Source of the DNA: Arthrobacter_N sp051262515
GTDB taxonomy: Bacteria; Actinomycetota; Actinomycetes; Actinomycetales; Micrococcaceae
Assembly (NCBI RefSeq): GCF_051262515.1
Contig: NZ_JBIMER010000003.1
Location: 248,001-312,000 of the forward strand
DNA: 64,000 bases
Direction of reading: 5' to 3'
The notes below the pieces were generated by a model. It saw only the letters and a list, made by a program, of their open reading frames with translations. It ran no database searches and was not told where the DNA came from. The position numbers and the translations under genes are program-made. Shown piece by piece: positions 1 to 8,166 of the stretch (position 1 is the stretch's first letter; the number at the start of each line of letters is the position of its first letter).

Positions 1-314
1 GTCAGCAGGGACAGGATCTCCTGTGAAAACTGTGCGGGTGCCCCGCCGGGGGACTGCGCGGATACCTTGGTGGCGGAACCACGCAGCATCTGGCGAAGCG
101 CCGCCTTCTGGTTCCGGAGCGCCCTGCGGCTATGCAGGAATGCCATGGGACCCACGAGGGCCGTTGCGCATCCTACGAAGGTCAGGGACAAAGTCGTCTG
201 CCCTAGCAGGGCGGTGACTGCCACCGCCACTCCGAGAAGGACAAACCCGCCCAGTGCGGCGAGATAAATCCGCTTCTCAAGTGAGCTGCCGCCGCTGGTG
301 TTCTGGTTCGCCAT
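1..314 (-). CDS. Partial small membrane protein of unknown function (C-terminus beyond window)
   Basis: The frame starts at ATG (314-312) and stays open to the window edge, giving 104 residues with the C-terminus missing. After a short polar N-terminus (MANQNTSGG) there are two hydrophobic segments at about residues 19-38 and 41-58, so two membrane helices close to the start, followed by a basic stretch rich in Arg, Gln and Ala that looks cytoplasmic and helical. It lies 90 bp downstream of the UDP-GlcNAc 2-epimerase gene on the same strand and is probably co-transcribed; a role in surface-polymer assembly is possible from context only. I do not recognise the family, and the full length is unknown. 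Confidence 0.6.
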   Translation of the reverse strand, partial: MANQNTSGGSSLEKRIYLAALGGFVLLGVAVAVTALLGQTTLSLTFVGCATALVGPMAFLHSRRALRNQKAALRQMLRGSATKVSAQSPGGAPAQFSQEILSLL

Positions 315-378
315 GGGGGAGATTCTACCTTCCAACTTGTGTGTAACGCCGGGGCAGGAAAGCCCGCGAAGGGGTGCC

Positions 379-392
379 GGGCACGCGTGCCC
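379..392. repeat. Short GC-rich palindrome GGGCACGCGTGCCC
   Basis: A perfect 14-base palindrome in the 90-bp gap between the 2-epimerase gene and the downstream membrane protein gene. It has no loop and no T-run, so it is a weak candidate for a terminator or processing site. Confidence 0.3.
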
Positions 393-404
393 GCATCTGT
401 GTCA

Positions 405-1562
405 CTACTGTTGGGTGATGAATTCGTCGGTTCGGCTGCCGACGCCCAACAGTTCGGCAATGGCTGCAACGGTACGCGCGGACGCGTGGCCGTCGCCGTA
501 GGGGTTGACGGCGTTGGCCATCGCCCCGTAGGCCTGTGCGTCGTCGAACAACGCGGAGACTTCGTCGACAATGCGGTCCTCTTCGGTGCCGATCAGTTTG
601 ACGGTCCCGGCGACGACCGCCTCGGGTCGTTCCGTGTTTTCGCGCATGACCAAGACCGGCTTGCCCAAGCTGGGCGCTTCCTCCTGGACGCCGCCGGAAT
701 CCGTGAGGACCACGTTCGAGGCGGCCAGCAGCCGTGTGAATTCGCCATACGCGAGGGGTTCCGTGACCAGCACGTTGTCCAGTCCCTCGAGTGCGGGCAG
801 GACAGCCTCGCGGACGACGGGGTTTCGGTGGGCCGGAAGGACGATCGTGGCATCGGGGTACGCCCGTGCCAGGCGGGCCACGGCACGGCCCACGTTGCGC
901 ATCTGCTCGCCTTGGTTCTCCCGGCGGTGGGTGGTTACCAGCAGGATGCGTCGGCCGCTGGCGACGATCTCCTCAAGGCGATCGTCCGTGAACGGGAGCT
1001 GACGCTGTGCCGTGGCAAGGAGGGCGTCAATGACCGAGTTCCCCGTAACGACGATGTCCTTGGGGTCGATCGCCTCTTTGACCAGGTTGGCCCTGCTCAC
1101 CGTGGTCGGCGCCAAGTGCAGGGACGCTATCTGCGAGGTGATCTTCCTGTTCGCCTCCTCGGGGAAGGGCGAGAACAAGTCGCCGCTGCGCAGCCCCGCC
1201 TCGACGTGAACGACCGGGATGCCACGATAGAACGCCGCGATGGCGCCGGCGGTGGACGTGGTGGTGTCTCCCTGAACGATGACCGCGCTGGGCTTGTGTT
1301 CCTCCAGCAGGCGGTCCAGTCCCTCGACCGTGCGGGCGAGGATCCCGTTGAGCGACTGGCCGGGACGCATGATGTCCATGTCGGCATCGGGTGTGATCCC
1401 AAACAGTTCGTTCACCTGATCGAGCATTTCGCGGTGCTGTCCCGTGACGGTAACGAAGCAGCCGAACAGGTCGGACTTCTGGATCGCTTCGACGATCGGG
1501 GCCATCTTGATGGCCTCGGGGCGCGTGCCGTAGATCGGCATCAGCAGGGGGCGTTCAGTCAC
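405..1562 (-). CDS. wecB: UDP-N-acetylglucosamine 2-epimerase (non-hydrolysing)
   Basis: 385 aa, the usual length for the WecB/MnaA family. The enzyme interconverts UDP-GlcNAc and UDP-ManNAc in the cytoplasm, supplying ManNAc for teichoic acid or other surface polymers. Visible family motifs are GTRPEAIKMAP near the N-terminus, VQGDTTT, HVEAGLRSGD, and the C-terminal nucleotide-binding TDSGGVQEEA and NPYGDGHAS. The start is GTG at 1562, with an AAGGACGAG ribosome site just upstream. It is divergent from a Wzm/Wzt-type exporter across a 225-bp gap, which fits a polysaccharide locus that continues left of the window. Membership in the epimerase family is clear; which polymer uses the product is not visible. 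Confidence 0.93.
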   Translation of the reverse strand: MTERPLLMPIYGTRPEAIKMAPIVEAIQKSDLFGCFVTVTGQHREMLDQVNELFGITPDADMDIMRPGQSLNGILARTVEGLDRLLEEHKPSAVIVQGDTTTSTAGAIAAFYRGIPVVHVEAGLRSGDLFSPFPEEANRKITSQIASLHLAPTTVSRANLVKEAIDPKDIVVTGNSVIDALLATAQRQLPFTDDRLEEIVASGRRILLVTTHRRENQGEQMRNVGRAVARLARAYPDATIVLPAHRNPVVREAVLPALEGLDNVLVTEPLAYGEFTRLLAASNVVLTDSGGVQEEAPSLGKPVLVMRENTERPEAVVAGTVKLIGTEEDRIVDEVSALFDDAQAYGAMANAVNPYGDGHASARTVAAIAELLGVGSRTDEFITQQ

Positions 1563-1751
1563 GTCTCGTCCTTCTTGGTGCGTTTGCGAGCGCCCGTTTG
1601 GGCCGTTGGGTGCCAGCGGTTTGGCCCTGTTTCGTTCTCACGATTCGGGATCAACTCTACCGACGTGATTGCGCAATGCAATTTGGTTCCCCCTCGGGGG
1701 CAAGCCCCGGGGGCACGGGGTGTCCACGCCCCGGCGGAAAAGAATTGCCAG

Positions 1752-1757
1752 TAGCAT
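1752..1757 (+). promoter_or_regulatory. -10 hexamer TAGCAT for the exporter operon
   Basis: TAGCAT fits the TANNNT -10 pattern seen before many genes here. Transcription starting about seven bases later would leave a leader of about 24 nt with AGGAG ahead of the TTG start at 1788. The rest of the 225-bp divergent gap holds the palindrome ATTGCGCAAT (1668-1677) and a G/C-rich foldback near 1690-1715. Confidence 0.4.
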
Positions 1758-1787
1758 GGACAGGCTAGCTACCAGCAGGAGTTGACA

Positions 1788-2681
1788 TTGGAACCGAAAA
1801 GCCCATCCGAGCGTCCCCGGGCGTACGTTGCGCCGGGACCCGCCCGAGTGGATGTCTCGGGCATGGCGCGCGTGGGGTCGAAGCCCCGCCTCTTTGAGTA
1901 CATCCGTGAGCTGTGGCGCTTCCGCGAGTTCGTCTACGTCGACTCGAAATCACGCGTTGAGGCCGGGAAGAACCAAGAGCGGCTGGGCCTTCTCTGGCTC
2001 GTCCTGACGCCCATATTGAACGGGTTGACCTACTACCTGATCTTCGGTCTGCTCCTCCAAACGCAGCGGGGTATCGAAAACTTCCTTGGCTACCTGGTCA
2101 TCGGTGTCTTCATGTTCGCCTTCACCTCGCGCTCCGTCACCTCGGGTGCGCGGGCGATATTGTCGAACCAGACCGTCATCAAGGCCTTTAGCTTCCCTCG
2201 GGGAACGGTCGTCCTGGCTGCCAATGTGCGTGAGCTACTGCAGACGGTTCCCGCCGTCATCACGATGGTGCTCCTCATCCTTGCCCTCCCGCCGGCGGAA
2301 AAAATCAGCTGGTTGTGGTTGATGATGGTCCCCGTGATTGTCCTGCAATTCGTCCTGAACGTCGGGTTGTCGCTGATTCTCGCCCGGCTCATTTCGGCCG
2401 TGCCGGACTTCGGACAGATCCTGAACTTCCTGGTTCGCGTATGGATGTACGGTTCGGGCGTCTTCTACTCGTTCGACAGGTACGTGACACACCCGACGGT
2501 GCAGAAGGTACTCGAATTCAACCCCCTGTTCTGCGTGCTAGATATCATGCGGGACGTCATCCTGTACGGCACTGTTCCGGCGCTGACCCGGTGGCTTGTC
2601 CTGGGCGGCTGGGCATTCGCCTCCGTCTGCATCGGCATCGTCTATTTCTGGAAGGCAGAGGAATCCTATGGTCGCGACTGA
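1788..2681 (+). CDS. ABC-2 type polysaccharide/teichoic acid export permease (Wzm/TagG-like)
   Basis: 297 aa with about six hydrophobic helices in the ABC-2 (Wzm/TagG) arrangement: a polar N-terminus of about 60 residues, the amphipathic stretch before LLWLVLTPILNGLTYYLIF, and later helices around ALPPAEKISWLWLMMVPV and VLGGWAFASVCIGIVYFW. With the ATPase encoded next it would move an undecaprenyl-linked glycan across the membrane. I prefer TTG at 1788, six bases after AGGAG (1777-1781); the in-frame TTG at 1782 sits directly on the ribosome site. The last 14 bp overlap the start of the ATPase gene, a sign of translational coupling. Substrate class (teichoic acid, galactan or other glycan) is inferred from the neighbouring 2-epimerase. 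Confidence 0.85.
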   Translation: MEPKSPSERPRAYVAPGPARVDVSGMARVGSKPRLFEYIRELWRFREFVYVDSKSRVEAGKNQERLGLLWLVLTPILNGLTYYLIFGLLLQTQRGIENFLGYLVIGVFMFAFTSRSVTSGARAILSNQTVIKAFSFPRGTVVLAANVRELLQTVPAVITMVLLILALPPAEKISWLWLMMVPVIVLQFVLNVGLSLILARLISAVPDFGQILNFLVRVWMYGSGVFYSFDRYVTHPTVQKVLEFNPLFCVLDIMRDVILYGTVPALTRWLVLGGWAFASVCIGIVYFWKAEESYGRD

Positions 2682-3585
2682 CGAGGTTTATCTGGGAGCC
2701 CTTCACCACGGCAGCGACGCCGCCTACGATCCCGCGGTTGTGGTGGACAACGTCGGCATGTCCTTCAAGGTGCAGAGCGACGACCGAAGGATTCTCAACA
2801 CCGTGCCGGTTTGGCGGAGATGGACGAACAAGGCATTCGGGCGTACGCCGGAGGTCGTCGTCGACGCGCTCCAACCACATACGTTGGTGTTCAACCACGG
2901 CGAGTCGATCGGCATCATCGGACGTAACGGATCCGGGAAGAGCACTTTCTCCAAGCTCCTGTGCGGACAGCTGACGCCGACCACGGGTGCGATCTACTCG
3001 GCGACCCGGCCCGTGATGCTGGGCGTGAATGCGGCCCTCGTTCCCCACTTGACGGGCGAGCGGAACATCGTCCTGGGGTGCCTCGCCATGGGAATGTCCC
3101 GGGACGAAATCGACCGCAAATTCGACGATATCGTGGAGCTTTCCGGTCTCGACAGCGCCGTTTATCTTCCCATGAACACCTATTCCTCGGGAATGGAATC
3201 GCGGCTCCGGTTTGCCATCGCGACGGCCGTCGACCCCGAAGTGCTCGTCATCGACGAGGCCCTGAACACCGGTGATGCGCAGTTTGCCGGTCGAAGCAAG
3301 GCGAGAATGGAGGTCCTGCGCAAGCAGGCGGGCTGTGTCTTCATCGTGAGCCATTCGATGGGAACCATCCGGAGCATGTGCACGCGGGTGCTGTGGTTTG
3401 ACAAGGGTGAACTGGTCATGGATGGCGACCCCAAGTTTGTCACGCGCATGTACCAGGGATACGTGGGGCGTTTGGCCCGCGGGTTGGAAGAAAAGGCGAA
3501 ACAGTCCCGGGTCAAGTTGCTGAATACCCGCGGCATGCTCGATCTCGAACTTGTGGGTACCCCGAAGTCAATGCACCGTCGGTGA
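2668..3585 (+). CDS. ABC transporter ATP-binding protein for polysaccharide export (Wzt/TagH-like)
   Basis: 305 aa. Walker A is GRNGSGKST, the ABC signature is the degenerate YSSGME typical of Wzt/TagH proteins, Walker B is VLVIDEAL, and the switch His is in IVSHSMG. An N-terminal extension of about 55 residues precedes the nucleotide-binding domain, as in TagH/RfbE relatives. The C-terminus is short, without the added carbohydrate-binding domain of O-antigen Wzt, which favours a TagH or actinobacterial galactan-exporter type. The start is ATG 2668 with GCAGAGGA upstream; the gene overlaps the permease gene by 14 bp. It ends 5 bp from the convergent serine hydrolase gene, with no obvious hairpin between them. 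Confidence 0.88.
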   Translation: MVATDEVYLGALHHGSDAAYDPAVVVDNVGMSFKVQSDDRRILNTVPVWRRWTNKAFGRTPEVVVDALQPHTLVFNHGESIGIIGRNGSGKSTFSKLLCGQLTPTTGAIYSATRPVMLGVNAALVPHLTGERNIVLGCLAMGMSRDEIDRKFDDIVELSGLDSAVYLPMNTYSSGMESRLRFAIATAVDPEVLVIDEALNTGDAQFAGRSKARMEVLRKQAGCVFIVSHSMGTIRSMCTRVLWFDKGELVMDGDPKFVTRMYQGYVGRLARGLEEKAKQSRVKLLNTRGMLDLELVGTPKSMHRR

Positions 3586-3590
3586 GTCCC

Positions 3591-4439
3591 CTAACGGTTC
3601 CGTTCGACCGCTGACGCAGCCCGCGTTGGTGCGCCCAGCACCAGATCGCTGAACATCGGCCACGCCTCGGCGGCCCAGGGACCGAAATCGCGGTCGGACA
3701 ACGCCACACAGGCGATCCCCGCCTCTGGGTCGACCCAGAGGAAGGTACCGGACTGGCCGAAGTGCCCGAACGTCTTTGCGGAGTTCCGGGATCCGGTCCA
3801 GTGCGGCTGCTTGTTGCCCCGAACCTCGAAGCCCAGGCCCCAACCGTTGTCCGCCTGCCGTCCGAACCCCGGCAGGACGCCGGGCAGGCCCGGGAACACG
3901 GCGGCGGTCGCCCCGGCAACCGTCTCCCGCGCCAGCAACACGGGCGCCTGGAGTTCGGCCGCGAAGCGGGCGAGGTCCTCCACGGTGGACACGGCCCCGG
4001 CGGCGGCGGAACCCTCCAGCCGCGTCGTGGTCATGCCCAGGGGGCTCAGGACCGCCTCGTCGAGGTAGTCGGCGAAACGGAAACCGGCCGAGGCCTCCAG
4101 CGTCTCGGCCAACACCTCGAATCCGGCGTTCGAGTAGATCCGGCGTTCACCGGGAGCGGCACGCACCTTGCGCTCCGAGAAGTCGTATCCGGACGTGTGG
4201 GCGAGCAGATGGCGGACCGTGGATCCCTCCGGGCCGGCCGGCTGATCGAGTTCCAGCGCGCCCTCCTCCACGGCGGCGAGCGCCGCATACGCGCTCAACA
4301 GCTTGGTCACCGACGCGAGGCGGAAGGTCCGCGCGCCGTCGCCGTGGGATGCGATGGTCCTACCGTCGGCGTCAACGACCGCGGCCGCGGCGTGTTCGAC
4401 GGGCCAGGTGTCCAGTGCCTTTAGGGCGTCCATGCTCAT
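3591..4439 (-). CDS. Beta-lactamase-fold serine hydrolase, last gene of the ole operon
   Basis: 282 aa, the class C beta-lactamase/EstB fold. The SxxK catalytic pair is Ser43-Lys46 in LASVTKLL, the YxN motif is Tyr102-Asn104 in RIYSNAGF, and a third-motif-like HFGQSGT lies near residue 225. No signal peptide is seen, so it is probably cytoplasmic, unlike secreted beta-lactamases. Its ATG overlaps the oleD stop codon (ATGA), so it is translationally coupled to oleD and belongs to the oleA-oleBC-oleD transcript. Family members include esterases and D-amino peptidases, so the substrate cannot be read from sequence. Because the Ole pathway passes through a beta-lactone, a role in clearing that intermediate or an acyl ester is an attractive inference, nothing more. 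Confidence 0.82.
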   Translation of the reverse strand: MSMDALKALDTWPVEHAAAAVVDADGRTIASHGDGARTFRLASVTKLLSAYAALAAVEEGALELDQPAGPEGSTVRHLLAHTSGYDFSERKVRAAPGERRIYSNAGFEVLAETLEASAGFRFADYLDEAVLSPLGMTTTRLEGSAAAGAVSTVEDLARFAAELQAPVLLARETVAGATAAVFPGLPGVLPGFGRQADNGWGLGFEVRGNKQPHWTGSRNSAKTFGHFGQSGTFLWVDPEAGIACVALSDRDFGPWAAEAWPMFSDLVLGAPTRAASAVERNR

Positions 4440-5500
4440 CCTCCGGTGTTGTGGTCGGTGTTCTCCGCGCGGACAGTGGCCGTCGCGGGGGCGGTCCCCC
4501 CGTAGTGGGCGGCCAGCAGCCGCAGACCCTCGTCAAGTCCGACCTCCGGTGTCCAATCCAGGATCCTGCGGGTCTCGCGCTGGTCGAACCAGTGGGACGT
4601 GGAGAGCTGTTCGGCGAGGAAGCGGGTCATCGGCGGTTCGTCCCGGACCCAGCCGCGGTCCCCGGCCAGCGTCCAGGCCTTCTCCACCAGGGACCCCGCC
4701 GCCCGTGCAAGCCGACCCGGCACGTTCCGGCGAGGGGCCGCGACGCCGCCGGCGCGGCAAATTCCGGCCAGGAGGTCCCCGACGGGCCGGGGCTGGCCGT
4801 TGGTCACCACCAGGGCCCGTCCGTGGGCGTGGCCCATGCGTGCGAGGGCGCGAACGATCGCGGCCGCGGCATTGTCCACGTAGGTCGTGTCGATCAGCGC
4901 GGTTCCGCCGTCGAGGAGGGGAAGCCGCCCCGCCTGGGCGCGGTCCAGTACCCGCTCCACCAGCTGGGTGTCGCCGGGACCCCACACAATGTGCGGCCGG
5001 ACGGCCGCCACGCGGAACGACGCCGTGTCCGCACCGAGCGCCAACAGCTCCGCTGCGGCCTTGGAACGGGCGTAGTGGCCGCGGGCCCGAACCGGGTCCG
5101 CCGGTTCCGCGCCCGCGCCGGCGATCGCGGATCCCAGGTGGGCCACGGAGGGGGACGACACGAACACGAGGTCCCGGACCCCGGCATCGCGTGCGGCCCT
5201 GACCACGTTGCCGGTTCCTTCGATATTTGTCGCGGCGAACTCGTCCCAGCCTCCGGTGAAGGACACCTTGGCCGCGAGGTGGATCACTGCGTCGACGCCG
5301 GCCACGGCGCGTGCGACGGCATCCGGGTCCGTGACGGAGCCCCGGTTCGACGCTGCGGGCCCGCCCGCCGACCGCCGCTGGAACGTTTGGACGCGGTGCC
5401 CCTGCGAGGCCAGCAGTCGGACCACGGCGCGGCCGAGCATGCCGCTGGCTCCGGTCACCAGGACGTCCCGGCCGTGCCTGGGGAGCGGATCCGGCGTCAC
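4436..5500 (-). CDS. oleD: OleD, NAD(P)H-dependent 2-alkyl-3-ketoacid reductase of olefin biosynthesis
   Basis: 354 aa from GTG 5500, which overlaps the oleBC stop codon (GTGA); GGAGGAAAGG lies just upstream. It belongs to the extended short-chain dehydrogenase/3-beta-HSD family: nucleotide motif VTGASGMLG near residue 12, catalytic Tyr-Lys in HYARSKAAAE, and the IDTTYVDNAA segment. In the Ole pathway OleD reduces the 2-alkyl-3-keto acid made by OleA to the 2-alkyl-3-hydroxy acid that OleC then closes to a beta-lactone. Homologues include steroid dehydrogenases, but the position directly after oleA and oleBC makes OleD the clear reading. An in-frame ATG at 5542 lies inside oleBC and is less likely as the start. 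Confidence 0.88.
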   Translation of the reverse strand: MTPDPLPRHGRDVLVTGASGMLGRAVVRLLASQGHRVQTFQRRSAGGPAASNRGSVTDPDAVARAVAGVDAVIHLAAKVSFTGGWDEFAATNIEGTGNVVRAARDAGVRDLVFVSSPSVAHLGSAIAGAGAEPADPVRARGHYARSKAAAELLALGADTASFRVAAVRPHIVWGPGDTQLVERVLDRAQAGRLPLLDGGTALIDTTYVDNAAAAIVRALARMGHAHGRALVVTNGQPRPVGDLLAGICRAGGVAAPRRNVPGRLARAAGSLVEKAWTLAGDRGWVRDEPPMTRFLAEQLSTSHWFDQRETRRILDWTPEVGLDEGLRLLAAHYGGTAPATATVRAENTDHNTGG

Positions 5501-8166
5501 AGCCTCGGGGCCTTTCCTCCGGCCAACGTGGCGGTGGCCCACCCGGCCACCGCCACCCGGTCGACCTTCGAGTTGTGCCGCACGTCGGTTGGCAGCCGGG
5601 GTACCGCCAGTACCGCGGCCACCTCGAGACCCGTCGCCGTGACCACCGCGGTGCGCACGGCCGTGCCGAGCGCGTCCGCGGCCCTGCCGGCGGTCTTTGC
5701 GGGCGGATCCGTCTCCAGCACGACGACGGCGGCCTGGGTTCCAGCCGGTCCCACGCCCACGACGGCGGCGCGCCCGCCGCCGGGCACGGCGGCCGCGGCA
5801 AGCTCCGCGGCCACGGGAGTGCGGACCCCGCCCGCGGTGGTCAGGATGTGCCCGAGCCGGCCTTCCACCCAGAGCCGACCCGCGGCATCGAGGTGGCCCA
5901 CGTCCCCGGTGCGGTGCCAGCCGGGAAGCGAGGAGCTCTCACGCTCGGTGATCCAGAGCCGGTCGTAGCGGTCCTTGACATGCGGCGCCGAGACGAGGAT
6001 CTCTCCGGTTGCCCCTGCCCGGGTGGACGGAGCGCCTGACGCCGCCCCGTCGTCGTCCAGGGGGGCGACGGCCACGCTGGCTCCGGAGACGGGCAGCCCC
6101 ACGCAGACCCCGTTGCCCGCCCCGGCGGCGCGGATGCCCGCGTGGTCGATGTCCGTGACCGGCAGCGCCTCGGTCATTCCGTAGGGCGTGTGCAAGGTCG
6201 CCGCGGGAATCAGCCGCCGGATGCGGTCCAGCAGGCTTTCCGGAATGGGGGCGCCGGCGGAGAGCACCAGGGAAACGCGGGCCAGGGCTTGCCGTCCGGG
6301 GTCGTCCAGCGCCCCGGCGGTCGCGTCCACGTTCGCCAGCGCGGCGGGGGAGGCGAAAACCACGGACGCGTCGATGGCCGACGCCGCGTCCGCCAATGCT
6401 GCGGCCGTCAGCGTGCGGGGCGCCGTCACGTCCATGTCTGGCGTCACCGAGGTGGCGCCCAGGGCCGGTCCCAGCAGGGCGAACGGGGCGAAGCCGGCGA
6501 CCAGGGCGGAACCCGGGGAGATGCCGTACGTGTTCCGAATGGTGTCCCGCATGGCGGCGAGTTGGCGTTGGGTGTAGACCACGCCCTTCGCGGGGCCCGT
6601 GGATCCCGACGTGAACAGGATCGCGGCGTCGTCGTCGGCGCCCGCCGGAGCGAACGGCTCCGAACCGTTGCCGGCTGCGGCACCTCGTTCCAGCAGGCCG
6701 GGCAGGGAGTGTACGACGCCGAGGAGCCCGCTGCGCGTTTTTCCCAGCCGCGTGGCCGAAATGCGTGTGCCCGGCCATCCGAACGCGCGCGCCGCGGCGA
6801 GGGCGCGTTCGATGCCCACCAAATACTTCGGTCCGGCACCCTTGACCGCGCGTCCGAGGCCGACCGCGCCCAGCCCGGCGTCGGCAACGACGACGACGGC
6901 GCCGAGGCGCAGGCACGCGTAGATCAGACACGTGAGATCCCTGCCGGGTGGCACCAGCAGGCTCACCCTGTCGCCGGCGGAGACGCCCACGGACGCCAGG
7001 CCGCGTGCGAGGGAGTCGACCCGCGCCGCCAATTCCGACCAACTCAGGCTGGTGGTACCCGACTGCCCGGATTTCCCCGGGATCATGTCGACGACGGCCG
7101 GGCCGCCGTCGTCGCGTCGTGCGTCGAGTTCGGCGAGCATTGGCCGGAACGCGGGAACCCCTTCGGTTTCGCGCGCGGGCGCCGCCGGTGCGGCGGCGCC
7201 CTGCGGCGGTGACGCCGCGCGGCCCGTCCCGGAATCCCGTGCTGCAACGTTCAGTCCCAGCCATGCGAGAGCCGGGACGGCGATGTCCCGGTCCTCGGGC
7301 AGCAGGTGCCCGGCGCCCTCGAAGCGGTGGACATCCGCGTGGGGAAGCCGATCCATCAGGTCGCGCAGGTACCGGTCGGAGAACACCGGATCGCGCGGAC
7401 CCCAGAGCAATAGGGCGGGAACGTCGAGGCCGCGGACGCCGTCGGCAATCCGTTCGAGGGCGCTCCAACTGGGATGTGTGGGCGTCGCGGGGATGTCCGC
7501 CACGAAGTTCCCGATGCCGACGCGCCGTGCCGCTGTCGCATAGGGCGCGCGAAACGCCGCGCGCACCTCACGGGAAAGGCGCGGCCGGGCGAGGGCGTAC
7601 GTGACGTCGAGGAACGCTGTGCCGCCGGTGGTTCCCCATGGGTGGACCGCCGGGTGCAGGGCCGGGCGGAGCACGGCCGGGACGTCGAAGCCGGCGGGGT
7701 GGACGGCCGTGTTGGCCAGGACGACGCCGGCCAGTTGTCCGGGGTGCCGCAGGGCCCAGCCAAGCGAGACCAGGCCGCCCCAGTCGTGGCCGACGCTCAC
7801 CACGGGACCTTCGAGCCCCAGCGCCGCCGTCAGGTCCGTCAGGTCCGCGACCCTGTCGTCAAGCCTGCGGAAGGCCCCGGTGCGCTCCGAGTAGCCCATG
7901 TCCAGCTGGTCCACGGCGACAACCCGCCACGGGGTGGGCGCGTCGGTGGCGGCCGCGATCAGTCCGCGCCACAGGTAGGACCAGGTGGGATTGCCATGCA
8001 CGCACAACAGGGTGCCGGCGGGTTCCAGGCCGCGCCGGGCCAACTCCGCGCCGTTGTCCAGCAGGTGCCATTCGTGGACGGCGCCGACGGCGGAGGCGGC
8101 CGCGGTGGACGGCACCCGAACGCGCCGGGACCATTCCGGCCGCACGCCGGGCCAGGCTGCTACCAC
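5497..8166 (-). CDS. oleBC: OleBC fusion: beta-lactone decarboxylase plus beta-lactone synthetase
   Basis: 889 aa combining two enzymes. Residues 1-310 are OleB, an alpha/beta hydrolase of the haloalkane-dehalogenase type: HGNP oxyanion loop (57-60), nucleophile Asp128 in GHDWGG, acid Asp259, His287 in GAGHLLP; it decarboxylates the beta-lactone to a cis-olefin. Residues about 340-889 are OleC, an AMP-forming acyl-adenylate-superfamily protein: P-loop FTSGSTGPAKG (518-528), PYGMTE (661-666), then WHRTGDVGHLD; it turns the beta-hydroxy acid into the beta-lactone using ATP. A linker rich in Ala and Pro joins them. Such fusions are known in Micrococcus and other actinobacteria. I chose GTG 8166, which overlaps the oleA stop by 7 bp; the frame upstream of it is only the antisense of oleA's own coding. 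Confidence 0.92.
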   Translation of the reverse strand: MVAAWPGVRPEWSRRVRVPSTAAASAVGAVHEWHLLDNGAELARRGLEPAGTLLCVHGNPTWSYLWRGLIAAATDAPTPWRVVAVDQLDMGYSERTGAFRRLDDRVADLTDLTAALGLEGPVVSVGHDWGGLVSLGWALRHPGQLAGVVLANTAVHPAGFDVPAVLRPALHPAVHPWGTTGGTAFLDVTYALARPRLSREVRAAFRAPYATAARRVGIGNFVADIPATPTHPSWSALERIADGVRGLDVPALLLWGPRDPVFSDRYLRDLMDRLPHADVHRFEGAGHLLPEDRDIAVPALAWLGLNVAARDSGTGRAASPPQGAAAPAAPARETEGVPAFRPMLAELDARRDDGGPAVVDMIPGKSGQSGTTSLSWSELAARVDSLARGLASVGVSAGDRVSLLVPPGRDLTCLIYACLRLGAVVVVADAGLGAVGLGRAVKGAGPKYLVGIERALAAARAFGWPGTRISATRLGKTRSGLLGVVHSLPGLLERGAAAGNGSEPFAPAGADDDAAILFTSGSTGPAKGVVYTQRQLAAMRDTIRNTYGISPGSALVAGFAPFALLGPALGATSVTPDMDVTAPRTLTAAALADAASAIDASVVFASPAALANVDATAGALDDPGRQALARVSLVLSAGAPIPESLLDRIRRLIPAATLHTPYGMTEALPVTDIDHAGIRAAGAGNGVCVGLPVSGASVAVAPLDDDGAASGAPSTRAGATGEILVSAPHVKDRYDRLWITERESSSLPGWHRTGDVGHLDAAGRLWVEGRLGHILTTAGGVRTPVAAELAAAAVPGGGRAAVVGVGPAGTQAAVVVLETDPPAKTAGRAADALGTAVRTAVVTATGLEVAAVLAVPRLPTDVRHNSKVDRVAVAGWATATLAGGKAPRL

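Noticed and set aside
1685..1725. C/G-rich foldbacks that recall the actinobacterial 6C RNA
   Set aside because: Loops do not hold the required runs of six or more C; only simple foldbacks are seen.
339..1754. Long plus-strand open frame opposite the 2-epimerase gene
   Set aside because: Antisense shadow of a clear WecB coding frame; composition is high in Arg and Gly with no domain.
3776..5968. 730-codon plus-strand frame opposite the ole operon
   Set aside because: Arg/Pro-rich antisense of oleD and oleBC; no motif, no ribosome site.
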